This document shows positions 16,752 through 25,169 of a stretch of 43,901 nucleotides of DNA, piece after piece. Below the pieces are notes generated by a model that searched no databases, was not told the origin of the DNA, and was given only the letters and a program-made list of their open reading frames with translations. Within the stretch, counting starts at the first letter, position 1; the number at the start of each line of letters is the position of its first letter. Source of the DNA: CAWBCI01 sp963787195 (lineage in GTDB: Bacteria > Bacteroidota > Bacteroidia > Bacteroidales > JAGOPY01); assembly GCA_963787195.1 (NCBI GenBank), contig CAWBCI010000013.1, forward strand, positions 1 to 43,901, in the 5' to 3' direction. The position numbers and the translations under genes are program-made.

Positions 16752-19490
16752 CTAAGCCCCGAATTTATACCCTATCCCGCTCCCGCTAAATTGTTCCTTG
16801 CCCATCTGGAATTCAAGAACATCTTCCAGGATAAGGGTCCGTAATAATTCAGGGGTCCGTTTATCTTTCGAAATAGATGCCATCCGAAGTTCCTGGTTAC
16901 GAAAAGCTTTTTCGATAATGCTCCGGACTGAACGGGCATTCCCGAAAAATTTGTTACGGTTGGTATAGAGGTGGGTCAGATAAGCCTGCAGATGGGCCTC
17001 CGCCCTTGCATCCGGCTTAAGGCCTTTCTGTTTCAGCATATTCATGGCAACAATGAAGAGTTCCTTTTCGCTGAAGTCCATAAATTGAAAAGTGCGTTCG
17101 AAACGGGACTTCAGACCCGGGTTCGATTCCAGGAATTCCTCCATATTCTGGGTGTAACCGGCCACGATCAGTCCAAACTCCTTGCGATGGTCTTCCATTT
17201 GTTTGACGAGGGTCGCAACGGCCTTTTTCCCAAATTCATTGTGATAGCCTTCGGTAATGGCATAAGCCTCATCAACAAACAAAATACCTCCCATGGCCTT
17301 CTCTATCAACTCCTTGGTTTTCAGAGCCGATTGCCCAAGAAAGCCGGCAATCAGGTCGCTTCCGTCGGCTTCTATGAGATGCCCCCTTTCAAGCAAACCC
17401 AGGGACTTGAAAATTTTTCCCATAATCCTGGCTACGGTCGTTTTCCCCGTGCCGGGATTTCCGGTGAAAATGCTGTGCATCGAAAAAGCATTCAGGATGT
17501 CACGGTTCATTTCCTTGTAATAACGGGTCAGTTTCACCAGGTCATTCACTTCCTGTTTAATATTCTCTAATCCTGTAAGGGAATTCAGCTCCTCCATCGC
17601 CGATTTCAACAAATCTTCATCTATCTTCAGGACGAGTTTGTCTTTTTTCTGCTGCTCGTTAATATCCTCTATATCTTCAGCTTCCAAAAGAGATAGCATT
17701 TTTTTTGTGATCTGATGCTGCTTTTTCTCTTTGACCATACGGATTCCCAGGTTCATCTTGGCTTCATCCACGATGGAATTTACGAAGCGTGCATTCCCGA
17801 ATGAAAGGTCCCTCAAACGGTAGCCATCGGTGATGATCTTCCTGGCTTTCTCAAGCGCTGCCGGGCTGAATTCCACCTTCCTTTTCTCAGCTGCAAATTG
17901 GGCAATTTCGAGGAGTTCATCAGGGCTGTAATCATCGAAATGAAAATAGTTCCGTATCCTGGATTTCAATCCCGGGTTGGATTTCAACATCTCTTCCATC
18001 TCTTTGGGGTAGCCGGCCATCATAATTGCGATATCGCCCTTCCCGTCGCTCATTTCAGTGATCAGGGCAGCTATGGCCTCCATCCCGAAATCAGTAGTAG
18101 CCCCTGCTTTGAAAAGCATATAAGCTTCATCTATAAACAGTATCCCTCCCCTGGCCTTTTCGATAATTTCCTTGGTATCCTTACCCGACTGGCGGACATA
18201 TCCTGATACCAGGTCAGTGCTCTCGACGGCATGAACATGCCCTTTGGAAAGCAAACCTAATGCATTATAGATGCGTCCCAGGAGTTTCACTACGGTGGTT
18301 TTGCCCGTTCCCGGATTACCTGTGAATACACTGTGAAGGACGACTTCTTCTTCATCTTCAAAACCTTTTTCCTTGCGTAGCTGCAAAAAACTCAGGTAAT
18401 CAACATACTCCCTTACTTTATGTTTGATTTTCCCAAGGCCGATCAGACTGTCCAATTCCTTCAGGATCTCTTCCAGGCTCTTATCATCAATAGTGATTTT
18501 TGCTTTGGCAGGTTCCTTGTCAAACACGACCTCTTCTTCTGATTTCGGATCGAAATAAATCTGGGGAGGGTCATCTTCATCCTCTTTTTCGGGAACGGCG
18601 GGTGCATTAACCTTAGGTGTGAACTGGCCCATCACATCCTGGTTCAGCAAAGCTTCATAATCACTGACCCTGGGAATATATTTTTTCCCGATAGAAAAGG
18701 GTATAATGCCGATGACTGTATCCATAAATACTACTTCCATGCGGTAATTATCCTCTATCCAGGTGCCCGGATTTTCGCCACCCCAGCCGGCTGTGATGGT
18801 AAAACATTCCCCAACTCCTTCTTCCGGACTAATCATCTGGAATACATCACTGGAACCTATAAGTTGCCCCGTATCATCATAAATATTGAAGAACATCTCA
18901 CATAACCAATCATTGGTAATCTTATTTAAAAAGCGGAGTTCACCCATTATATAGCGGGTTTGCTCCACATCAAATGCCTTCACATAACTGCGCTTATCCT
19001 GGTCCAGGTCGCCCTGCGGTGCTTCGTAAGTTCGAAGAGTCAGCGCTTCGAAATAAGGATTTTCCTTTTCATTCACCTCTCCCTGGTCTTCAATATAAAA
19101 CTCAGCCGAGCCCACCAATTCCCCATCAATAGTAGCCTCCCACACGTATTTGCCCTTAGTCCAGTAATCCCCGAAAGTATCGTTTCCCCAACCGTAAACA
19201 TAGGTCACAATATTATCTTCCCTGCTGATCTTCAAGTCTTCTTCCTTGGTGCAATGGCAAACAGTTTTTTTATCATTATCCAGGGTAAAGGCTTTGAGGC
19301 TAATCTTAGCAGTCCAATCTTCCTCATCAAATAGTTTGTTGTAAAAAGCAAGCTCAGCACTCAGATAATTAATCTCCATCTTCTCGAATAACTTCCTGTA
19401 TTTCTTCACGTTCCCGAAAGCCTTGCTCCATGAATAAGCCTGAAGGCTTTTGAATTTGTATTTCTTGTCTGCTTTATCTTTTGAAAACAT
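16752..19490 (-). CDS. Double AAA+ ATPase (CbxX/CfxQ-like) with duplicated N-terminal beta module
   Basis: A 912-aa soluble protein. Two CbbX/SpoVK-type AAA+ domains: Walker A GNPGTGKT at 391-398 and 677-684, Walker B ILFIDEA (450-456) and ILFVDEA near 736-742, pore-loop aromatics Y431 and F717, sensor or arginine-finger motif NPGLKSR in both (505-511 and 790-796), and FGNAR motifs (564-568 and 849-853). CbbX-type ATPases remodel proteins by threading a tail through a hexamer pore. Residues about 50-270 hold two beta-rich modules that look related to each other (each with GWG, then G-x-W and a G-x3-F-x-I end), followed by an acidic linker (300-335). Single transcription unit. The substrate is unknown. 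Confidence 0.88.
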   Translation of the reverse strand: MFSKDKADKKYKFKSLQAYSWSKAFGNVKKYRKLFEKMEINYLSAELAFYNKLFDEEDWTAKISLKAFTLDNDKKTVCHCTKEEDLKISREDNIVTYVYGWGNDTFGDYWTKGKYVWEATIDGELVGSAEFYIEDQGEVNEKENPYFEALTLRTYEAPQGDLDQDKRSYVKAFDVEQTRYIMGELRFLNKITNDWLCEMFFNIYDDTGQLIGSSDVFQMISPEEGVGECFTITAGWGGENPGTWIEDNYRMEVVFMDTVIGIIPFSIGKKYIPRVSDYEALLNQDVMGQFTPKVNAPAVPEKEDEDDPPQIYFDPKSEEEVVFDKEPAKAKITIDDKSLEEILKELDSLIGLGKIKHKVREYVDYLSFLQLRKEKGFEDEEEVVLHSVFTGNPGTGKTTVVKLLGRIYNALGLLSKGHVHAVESTDLVSGYVRQSGKDTKEIIEKARGGILFIDEAYMLFKAGATTDFGMEAIAALITEMSDGKGDIAIMMAGYPKEMEEMLKSNPGLKSRIRNYFHFDDYSPDELLEIAQFAAEKRKVEFSPAALEKARKIITDGYRLRDLSFGNARFVNSIVDEAKMNLGIRMVKEKKQHQITKKMLSLLEAEDIEDINEQQKKDKLVLKIDEDLLKSAMEELNSLTGLENIKQEVNDLVKLTRYYKEMNRDILNAFSMHSIFTGNPGTGKTTVARIMGKIFKSLGLLERGHLIEADGSDLIAGFLGQSALKTKELIEKAMGGILFVDEAYAITEGYHNEFGKKAVATLVKQMEDHRKEFGLIVAGYTQNMEEFLESNPGLKSRFERTFQFMDFSEKELFIVAMNMLKQKGLKPDARAEAHLQAYLTHLYTNRNKFFGNARSVRSIIEKAFRNQELRMASISKDKRTPELLRTLILEDVLEFQMGKEQFSGSGIGYKFGA

Positions 19491-19734
19491 AATTTGTTTG
19501 CTTTGGTCAGTTAAATCTAATGAAGGATTAAAGATAGAAAATGATGTCTAATCTGAGGAAAGATTTACACATATTGTATACTTATTGCAATGGCTGAATT
19601 TCTCTTCCTTTAATTAAAATCCGGGAATAGTCTTTATAAAACAATGATATACTTGATTTTTGGAGGATCAGGCGCTGTTTTGCAGTTTTTGGCATATTCT
19701 TTTCAAATGATCAGCCCGAATAATTTGATTTATT

Positions 19735-20586
19735 ATGAAAAGAATATTGATTCCAACCGATTTTTCTCCTGAAAGCATGGAAACTATTCACTATGGGGTC
19801 CGGTTTGGAAAAGTCCTGGGATATGGCCTTGAACTAATTCATGTCATAGAACCCAATTACCCGGGATTTGTATCTATGTATTCTACAGCTCTTGACTATA
19901 GAGAAATGGACACCCGTCCCCGGATCGAAGAGGCAGAAAAAAGGTTTATTTCCATCATTGATGATCTTCGTGTTAAATTTCCCGACTTCACTGATATTAA
20001 TTATAAAGTGAAGGCAGGATTTAATGAAGAAGAGCTGATAAATGAAAGCAATGACAAAAGCCTGGTATTATTGATGCTCACAGGGGAGGACCAGCATGGC
20101 CCTAAAAACTGGCTGGTGGCTGATTCGAATATTCCGGTCATCAACCGGATTTCCATTCCTACGCTGATCATCCCGCGTGGGGAAAAATTTGAGACGGTCG
20201 ACCGGATCATTTATGCAACTGATTACCACCGCCAGGATATTGATTCACTGAAGGTCCTGGCCGGCTGGGCCAGATCTTTTGAAGCCCGTATAATTGTAGT
20301 TCATGTTACCGACCATGAAGGCTTCAGGGAAGAAATAGAAAAAGAAGGATTTCAAAAAATGCTGAGCGATGAAGTGGATTACCCGCATATCAATGTGCTA
20401 ATCATTTCAGCAGAGGACCTGGTCTCAGGTCTCAGTAAATTCATGACTGACATGAATGGCAAGATGATGGCATTTTTAAAAGAAAATGAGGGATTCTGGA
20501 AAAGCATTCTCAGCAAAAGCGACACCAGGGACCTGATCTTCAAAGCCCTGAAGCCGGTCTTAATATTTCATCTTAAAGAAAAATAA
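19735..20586 (+). CDS. Universal stress protein, tandem UspA domains
   Basis: A 283-aa protein with two Usp folds. Domain 1 begins KRILIPTDFSPESMETIHYGVRFGK; domain 2 begins near residue 155 (DRIIYATDYHRQDIDSL). The nucleotide-binding G-x2-G-x9-G-S/T loop is not evident in either half, so it probably belongs to the non-ATP-binding group. An oxidoreductase gene follows after 8 bp, and together with the gene at 21819 this looks like one operon. The long leader (19491-19734) holds no gene. Confidence 0.9.
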   Translation: MKRILIPTDFSPESMETIHYGVRFGKVLGYGLELIHVIEPNYPGFVSMYSTALDYREMDTRPRIEEAEKRFISIIDDLRVKFPDFTDINYKVKAGFNEEELINESNDKSLVLLMLTGEDQHGPKNWLVADSNIPVINRISIPTLIIPRGEKFETVDRIIYATDYHRQDIDSLKVLAGWARSFEARIIVVHVTDHEGFREEIEKEGFQKMLSDEVDYPHINVLIISAEDLVSGLSKFMTDMNGKMMAFLKENEGFWKSILSKSDTRDLIFKALKPVLIFHLKEK

Positions 20587-20594
20587 AAAATATC

Positions 20595-21782
20595 ATGAAA
20601 ACACATTATAAATATATAATCATAGGCGGCGGTACAACTGCCGGTTATGCAGCCCGTGAATTTGCAGACCAGGGCGTCGGAAAAGGAGATCTCTGCATAA
20701 TATCAGCCGAAACCATCCTTCCAATGGACAGGCCTCCTCTGTCAAAAGCCTACCTCTCAGGTAGTATGGGAAAAGAAGAGCTGCCTATCAATCCGAAGGA
20801 ATTTTATGAGCAACATGGTATTGAAGTTCTCTTAGGTACCTGTGTGAAGAAAGTTGATCTGAAAAAATTATCCCTTGATCTCGACAATGGTGAAACATTC
20901 ACGTGTGAGAAGCTCCTGATCGCTACCGGATCAAGTCTGAACCACCTGGGATTACAGGGCAGTGAGATGAAAAATATATTCTATCTCAGAAACAGTGTGC
21001 AATCGGATAAGATCAGGAATGCAGCAAGCAAAGGTGCAAAGGCCCTCATTATCGGTGGTCAGTACATAGGAACCGAAGTGGCGGCTTCACTTTGTATGAG
21101 AGGGGCCGACGTAACCATGGTTTTCCCTGAATCCCGGCTGCTCTCGCGATTTGCCACGGAAGAGATCTCATATTTCTTTGACAAATACTATAGGAATAAG
21201 GGTATAAAAATGATCAGCAACGAAAAGGTGTTCAAATTTAACGGAAACGGGAAAGTACAAGGTATTGTGACCACTTCGGGTAAAGAAGTGGGGGCGGATC
21301 TCGTCGTTGCCGGAATAGGAGTGAGACCCAATGTAAGTATCTTCAAAAACTCCGGACTGAATATCAATTCAGCTATCCAGGTGAACGAATATTGCGAAAC
21401 CAATATCCCTAACGTATACGCCGCGGGTGATGTGTGTGAATTCCCCGACCTGATTTTCGGAGGCACCCGTCATGTGGAACACTGGGAAAATGCCATGGAA
21501 CAGGGCCAGATTGCGGCCCGGGTAATGAGTGGCAAAAGGGAAGCTTATGTCTTTTTACCCTATTTCTTTTCGGATATTTTTGACCTTTCCTATGAGTTTT
21601 TCGGAGATAGCCGCGGCGCTGATGACATTGTAGACCGTGGAGACTTTAGCACCGGTGATTTTAGCACCTGGTGGAAAAAAGACGGCCGGCTGATCGCGGC
21701 CTTTATCATGGGAACACGTCCTGATGAAGAAAGACAAAAAGCAAGGGAATGGATAAAGAATAAAACTAAAGTAGATATGTAA
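20595..21782 (+). CDS. FAD-dependent pyridine nucleotide-disulfide-type oxidoreductase
   Basis: A 395-aa two-dinucleotide-fold flavoprotein. The FAD site is IIIGGGTTAG (residues 8-17), the second ADP-binding fold is ALIIGGQYIGTE (about 149-160), and the late FAD motif is VYAAGDVCEF (about 275-284). The family holds NADH-dependent ferredoxin or rubredoxin reductases and AIF-like enzymes. No redox-active CxxC pair is seen, so it is not a glutathione- or thioredoxin-reductase type. The shortened C-terminal domain is also AIF-like. Its place directly after a Usp gene suggests a redox-stress role, but substrate and partner cannot be read from sequence. Confidence 0.85.
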   Translation: MKTHYKYIIIGGGTTAGYAAREFADQGVGKGDLCIISAETILPMDRPPLSKAYLSGSMGKEELPINPKEFYEQHGIEVLLGTCVKKVDLKKLSLDLDNGETFTCEKLLIATGSSLNHLGLQGSEMKNIFYLRNSVQSDKIRNAASKGAKALIIGGQYIGTEVAASLCMRGADVTMVFPESRLLSRFATEEISYFFDKYYRNKGIKMISNEKVFKFNGNGKVQGIVTTSGKEVGADLVVAGIGVRPNVSIFKNSGLNINSAIQVNEYCETNIPNVYAAGDVCEFPDLIFGGTRHVEHWENAMEQGQIAARVMSGKREAYVFLPYFFSDIFDLSYEFFGDSRGADDIVDRGDFSTGDFSTWWKKDGRLIAAFIMGTRPDEERQKAREWIKNKTKVDM

Positions 21783-21818
21783 ATCAAATCTTGAAATTCT
21801 TTAAAAACATAAAAAATA

Positions 21819-22778
21819 ATGAAAATGAAAATGAAATATCCGGCTTCTCTGATATCCAGGGTTGTTCTGGTGCTTTTCTTTATAGGTTTAAGTGGGATGA
21901 GCACTGCCGGGCAAATCAAGGCAAAAAATAATGATTACGAGGGAAAGATCCTGTTCTCTTCAAAAAAAATCACCGGAGATAATATGGATCCGGCTACACT
22001 AAAAACTTCATTCCAGGCGAATGAACCGGTTTATGCCCGTGTATTTCTGGACAAACCTCTAAGTGATTATTACAAGGACTATAAGTGGCTTTTCAGATAT
22101 GATCAGCAACAATACAAATACAACTATGCTGTTGATATTTATTTCGACGGAAAAAAGGAGATACAATGGCTCAATTTGATGCCCGAAGCCATGTTTAAGA
22201 GCTCCGACTTTGCCGATCTTGTGATCCTTCCCCATGATACCGACAAATACACCTACAGTATGAATGTCAGTGACTGGCGAAACGTTCTTGAATCGCTAAA
22301 GCCGGGAATCCATAAGGTAAAAGTGGAATTCAGCGCCAGGGATGTAGATCATCCTTCCAGCGAGCACGCAGCGATTGCCAGCGGCAGCTTTGAAATGAAT
22401 ATTGACCAGCAGGGCCTGGCCAATCTGAAATCTGCCTATAGTCTTTCCCTGCCAACGGCAACTATCAAAGATCCCGGATTACTGAGAAATATTATGGAAG
22501 CATCCACCGACCTTTATCCCGGATGGGTGCCTGTTCAGGCCTCGATCATCCAGCCTACCGGACAGTTCGAGGTACACCAGGATAACAGGGGTATTATTAT
22601 GAACCGGACTTTTATCGCGGTGGTAGCATATAAGGGGATGGAAAATGTTTGTTCGGTAAAAACAGGATTATATGAACAGCATTATAAGGGTGAAAGCCAA
22701 TGGGGAAAGGTTAGGCTCGCGCAGGAACTGGCTGGTTATTATGATTATGATGCTCCCTGCAGGTTTCTTGAGAAGTGA
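21819..22778 (+). CDS. Secreted protein of unknown function
   Basis: A 319-aa protein with a signal peptide (hydrophobic stretch about residues 10-25, cleavage near STAGQ). The mature part is mixed alpha/beta with several aromatic patches and a stretch RVFLDKPLSDYY that suggests a folded beta domain. Several start codons are possible (21819, 21825, 21831); the first is given. Third gene after Usp and oxidoreductase, with a 36-bp gap, and it ends 45 bp before a strong hairpin terminator. I do not recognise the family. Confidence 0.65.
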   Translation: MKMKMKYPASLISRVVLVLFFIGLSGMSTAGQIKAKNNDYEGKILFSSKKITGDNMDPATLKTSFQANEPVYARVFLDKPLSDYYKDYKWLFRYDQQQYKYNYAVDIYFDGKKEIQWLNLMPEAMFKSSDFADLVILPHDTDKYTYSMNVSDWRNVLESLKPGIHKVKVEFSARDVDHPSSEHAAIASGSFEMNIDQQGLANLKSAYSLSLPTATIKDPGLLRNIMEASTDLYPGWVPVQASIIQPTGQFEVHQDNRGIIMNRTFIAVVAYKGMENVCSVKTGLYEQHYKGESQWGKVRLAQELAGYYDYDAPCRFLEK

Positions 22779-22823
22779 AAAGTAGAAAAGCAATCAGATA
22801 ATTAACATTTCTTCATTACACCT

Positions 22824-22855
22824 AAAAAAGGCCCTCCAAATGGAAGGCCTTTTTT
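22824..22855. terminator. Bidirectional intrinsic terminator between the secreted-protein and encapsulin operons
   Basis: Perfect 10-bp stem (AAAAAAGGCC pairing with GGCCTTTTTT) extended by an inner TCCA/TGGA pair. It has a T run on each strand, so it can end both converging operons. Confidence 0.9.
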
Positions 22856-22875
22856 CATTTTGAACCAGTCAATAA

Positions 22876-23670
22876 TTATGAAAAGACCAGAACTGCTGAT
22901 GGGTCCAGTACCTGGAAAGTAAAAGATTCAGTAAAATAAAGGCTGACAGAGGTTTTATCATGAGCTGAATAACCTATCGACAAGTCCTGTCCAAGGGTAA
23001 GGCGGAAGTCTCCTCCCCTTTCGGAAACCAGGAAAGCCCCTGAGAGATGTGGTGCATATATGAGTGAACCACCCAATAATTGCTCTATTTGTAATTTAAG
23101 AGGATATCCGTTCACATATGAGTTAATGAATTCCCATTTTTCAGGGTCGACTATCAGAGTGTAAGGACCTTCTACTGATGCATTTCTCAATTCGCCTAAT
23201 GCTTTTGTAACTGAATGAAGGATTTCAGCAACATTTTCCGGAAATTTAACCGGCTGATGTACTGAACTTGCTTTAAGTCCCTTGATATTAGCATCCTTCA
23301 TCCCAAAATAAACTGCACTTTCCTCAAAGGCTGCCAGTTTTTTGGCCGCTTTCCCGAGCTTATCCAGATTGACATCTTCAGCACCCCTTGAAATATCATC
23401 GAGGGAGAGTATATTTAATTCAAAAGGGGATTTGACCTCGATCAGTGATTGCACTATATGCAATCCGTAACTCAAGTCATTACTTTCACCTTTGCTTTTA
23501 TAATATAGCTTCCCCTGCGGAACTGCAGCCAGTTTAAGTCCATGAGGACCGTCTACATCCACAAATTTTCTGGAGGATAGGTCCGTGCTGAAAACCAGCT
23601 TCGCCTGATCATTGATCTCCTGCCATGCTTCGTCGCTAATAGGAGCTAAATTCTTTTTTAATATGTCCAT
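22876..23670 (-). CDS. Family 1 encapsulin shell protein
   Basis: A 264-aa protein, the usual size for encapsulins (linocin M18/HK97-fold). It has the hallmark start (LAPISDEAWQEINDQAK), the early FVDVDGPHG motif, the SLDDISRGAE segment, and the end LGQDLSIGYSAHD followed by beta strands. It assembles into a hollow protein nanocompartment in the cytoplasm that loads cargo through a short C-terminal peptide. It starts 6 bp after its cargo gene (23677-24018), which encodes an encapsulated ferritin. The pair forms an iron-storage compartment. Confidence 0.95.
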   Translation of the reverse strand: MDILKKNLAPISDEAWQEINDQAKLVFSTDLSSRKFVDVDGPHGLKLAAVPQGKLYYKSKGESNDLSYGLHIVQSLIEVKSPFELNILSLDDISRGAEDVNLDKLGKAAKKLAAFEESAVYFGMKDANIKGLKASSVHQPVKFPENVAEILHSVTKALGELRNASVEGPYTLIVDPEKWEFINSYVNGYPLKLQIEQLLGGSLIYAPHLSGAFLVSERGGDFRLTLGQDLSIGYSAHDKTSVSLYFTESFTFQVLDPSAVLVFS

Positions 23671-23676
23671 AACTTT

Positions 23677-24018
23677 TTAAATTTTAATCTTTCCCAGGCC
23701 AAGATCACCTGAGTTATTTTTTTCCTTTTCAGATTTTTCAAGATGAGTGATATCCCCTTCCGAGAAGAGGTATTTGCGTAAGTTCTCATCCCATCCGGGC
23801 ATGTTTCTTCTGAGATATTCCAGCAACATGCTGGCATGTTCCATTTCTTCATCCCGGTTATGCGCCAGCAGTGCTTTTAACTGTTCGCTTTTGGATGCGT
23901 CGAGACGCTGGTTATACCAGTCTATTGCTTCGATTTCTTCCTTAAGGGAAATCAGGGCACGCGTATTATCCCTGGTGTCATCACTTAACTCCCCGCTTGG
24001 TTCATGATATTGATCCAT
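23677..24018 (-). CDS. Encapsulated ferritin-like cargo protein (EncFtn) with cargo-loading peptide
   Basis: A 113-aa protein with two helices in the EncFtn fold. The ferroxidase residues of the family align without gaps: E27, E28 and E30, W34 and Y35 (EEIEAIDWYNQR), then E57, E58 and H61 (RDEEMEHAS). In the family two subunits form one iron site; the protein oxidises Fe2+ but needs the encapsulin shell to store it. After a polar linker the C-terminus carries the loading motif GDLGLGKIK, close to the known GSL-type encapsulin-targeting peptides. First gene of the operon with encapsulin downstream. Confidence 0.95.
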   Translation of the reverse strand: MDQYHEPSGELSDDTRDNTRALISLKEEIEAIDWYNQRLDASKSEQLKALLAHNRDEEMEHASMLLEYLRRNMPGWDENLRKYLFSEGDITHLEKSEKEKNNSGDLGLGKIKI

Positions 24019-24415
24019 GTTTTAATTTTTAATGATTAATTTGATTGATTTACAATGATTTTAATAGAATGATTCTGCATTATATCATTTTATGAATAGA
24101 TATACTTCTTCCACATTTTAAAAAACGATGAAAAGACCATGCCAGTAAAGAAACTACTGAATATCAGACTCCCTGTTATCAAAACTGCCCGTGAATGGTG
24201 AAATAGGTCTACGCCGTCTGTGGAATATTATTCCCGTGGTAATTGTTTAGGGAGCTTTCAGCTTTGCAAAATTAAATCAGAAGACATAAATGGTTAATTT
24301 TCTATTAATTACATAAATATTTTTATATAAATAATGATCAGAAAAATTTCTTTGGCATGATATTTCATTCAACATATACCAAATTTTTCAAATTCAACAT
24401 AAAAAAATAAAAACT
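24019..24415. other. Divergent intergenic region of 397 bp, no gene seen
   Basis: AT-rich spacer between the encapsulin operon (leftward) and the lipoprotein gene (rightward). It should hold both promoters, but no convincing TAnnTTTG box was found. No conserved structured RNA was recognised. Confidence 0.5.
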
Positions 24416-24898
24416 ATGAAGACTAAATATTTCATTTTAGGAATGTTCACAGTGGGCTTGATTATCGGACTGGCATCCTGCAATCAGCAGAACAATAAGG
24501 CAGAAGAAAAAAAGCAGGTAAGGGAGAAGACTGAAACGCAGGCCGACATTCAAAACCTTAAGGACAGTCTGCAGGAAGTAAGCAATAGAATAGCTAAATT
24601 GGCAAACGATGAGTCTTCTGATTTTAAAGAAAATGCCCAGAATGCGTTGAACGACTTTAAGGACAAAATGAATAATTTCAAGACGGAGCTCAATAAAAAA
24701 GGTGAACAACTGGACCAGCAGTCGGAAGAAACAATCGATAAACTGCAGAAAAAGAGCGATGAACTCCAGTCGAAGCTGAATGAATGGAAAGATCAGACAG
24801 GGGACAAGCTGAAAGAGATGAAGGAAGGTTTGAGAAAGGGTTTCAACGATTTCTCAAATGATATGAAGGAAGCGTTCAAGAGTAAGGATGGCAAGTAA
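24416..24898 (+). CDS. Coiled-coil lipoprotein
   Basis: A 160-aa protein with a signal peptide and lipobox LASC (lipidated Cys at residue 22), followed by a Lys/Glu/Gln-rich helix of about 135 residues with strong coiled-coil character and apolipoprotein- or YtxH-like repeats (D/K-LQ-x-K-S/L). There is no enzymatic motif. It is likely anchored in the inner or outer membrane facing the periplasm. Similar small helical lipoproteins are common in Bacteroidota, sometimes stress-related, which fits its place next to encapsulin and Usp genes. Confidence 0.7.
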   Translation: MKTKYFILGMFTVGLIIGLASCNQQNNKAEEKKQVREKTETQADIQNLKDSLQEVSNRIAKLANDESSDFKENAQNALNDFKDKMNNFKTELNKKGEQLDQQSEETIDKLQKKSDELQSKLNEWKDQTGDKLKEMKEGLRKGFNDFSNDMKEAFKSKDGK

Positions 24899-24965
24899 AG
24901 GGCTATTAGGTACTGGGGGGAAGTTTTCAGGGAGTAAATTATGGATAGTAACTGCATAAATCTAC

Positions 24966-25139
24966 CAGATCCCTCCTGCGTCGGGATGACGGCAAATCTT
25001 GTCTTCAAGAAAAGCGGCGCGGCACACAATAATGATTTTCAAAGGCGTGCCGCGCCGCTTTTCCTAAATCAGCCCAGAGATCGTCATCCCGGCGCAGGCC
25101 GGGAACTGACGGCGGGAAGCACTAAAGGATTGCACGACC
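24966..25139 (-). repeat. Composite nested-palindrome element, copy A (174 bp)
   Basis: Inverted relative to copy B at 30372-30570. Read on the minus strand: a 58-bp conserved block (25082-25139, 57 of 58 positions equal to copy B) that ends in a REP-like palindrome (CCCGGCCTGCGCCGGG then ATGACG), an inner hairpin (25010-25062), and a degenerate inverted copy of the REP-like unit (24966-24992). Heptamer repeats follow at 25141-25168. It looks like a REPIN/MITE-type non-autonomous mobile repeat. No matching transposase is in the window. Confidence 0.8.
25010..25062. terminator. 16-bp perfect hairpin inside repeat copy A
   Basis: Arms AAAAGCGGCGCGGCAC (25010-25025) and its exact complement (25047-25062), with a 21-nt loop. 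The GC-rich stem has a T tail on each strand, so it can act as a bidirectional terminator for the lipoprotein gene and the response-regulator operon. Confidence 0.75.
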
Positions 25140-25140
25140 A

Positions 25141-25168
25141 ACTGCTGACTGACGACTGACGACTGCCT
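25141..25168. repeat. Heptamer array 1 (4 units, ACTGACG type)
   Basis: Four exact-period units (ACTGCTG, ACTGACG twice, ACTGCCT). It ends 1 bp before the response-regulator stop codon (complement 25170-25172) and adjoins repeat copy A. Confidence 0.75.
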
Positions 25169-25169
25169 T

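Noticed and set aside
24941..25159. 72-aa ORF over composite repeat copy A
   Set aside because: It lies inside the palindromic repeat and has no protein-like composition.
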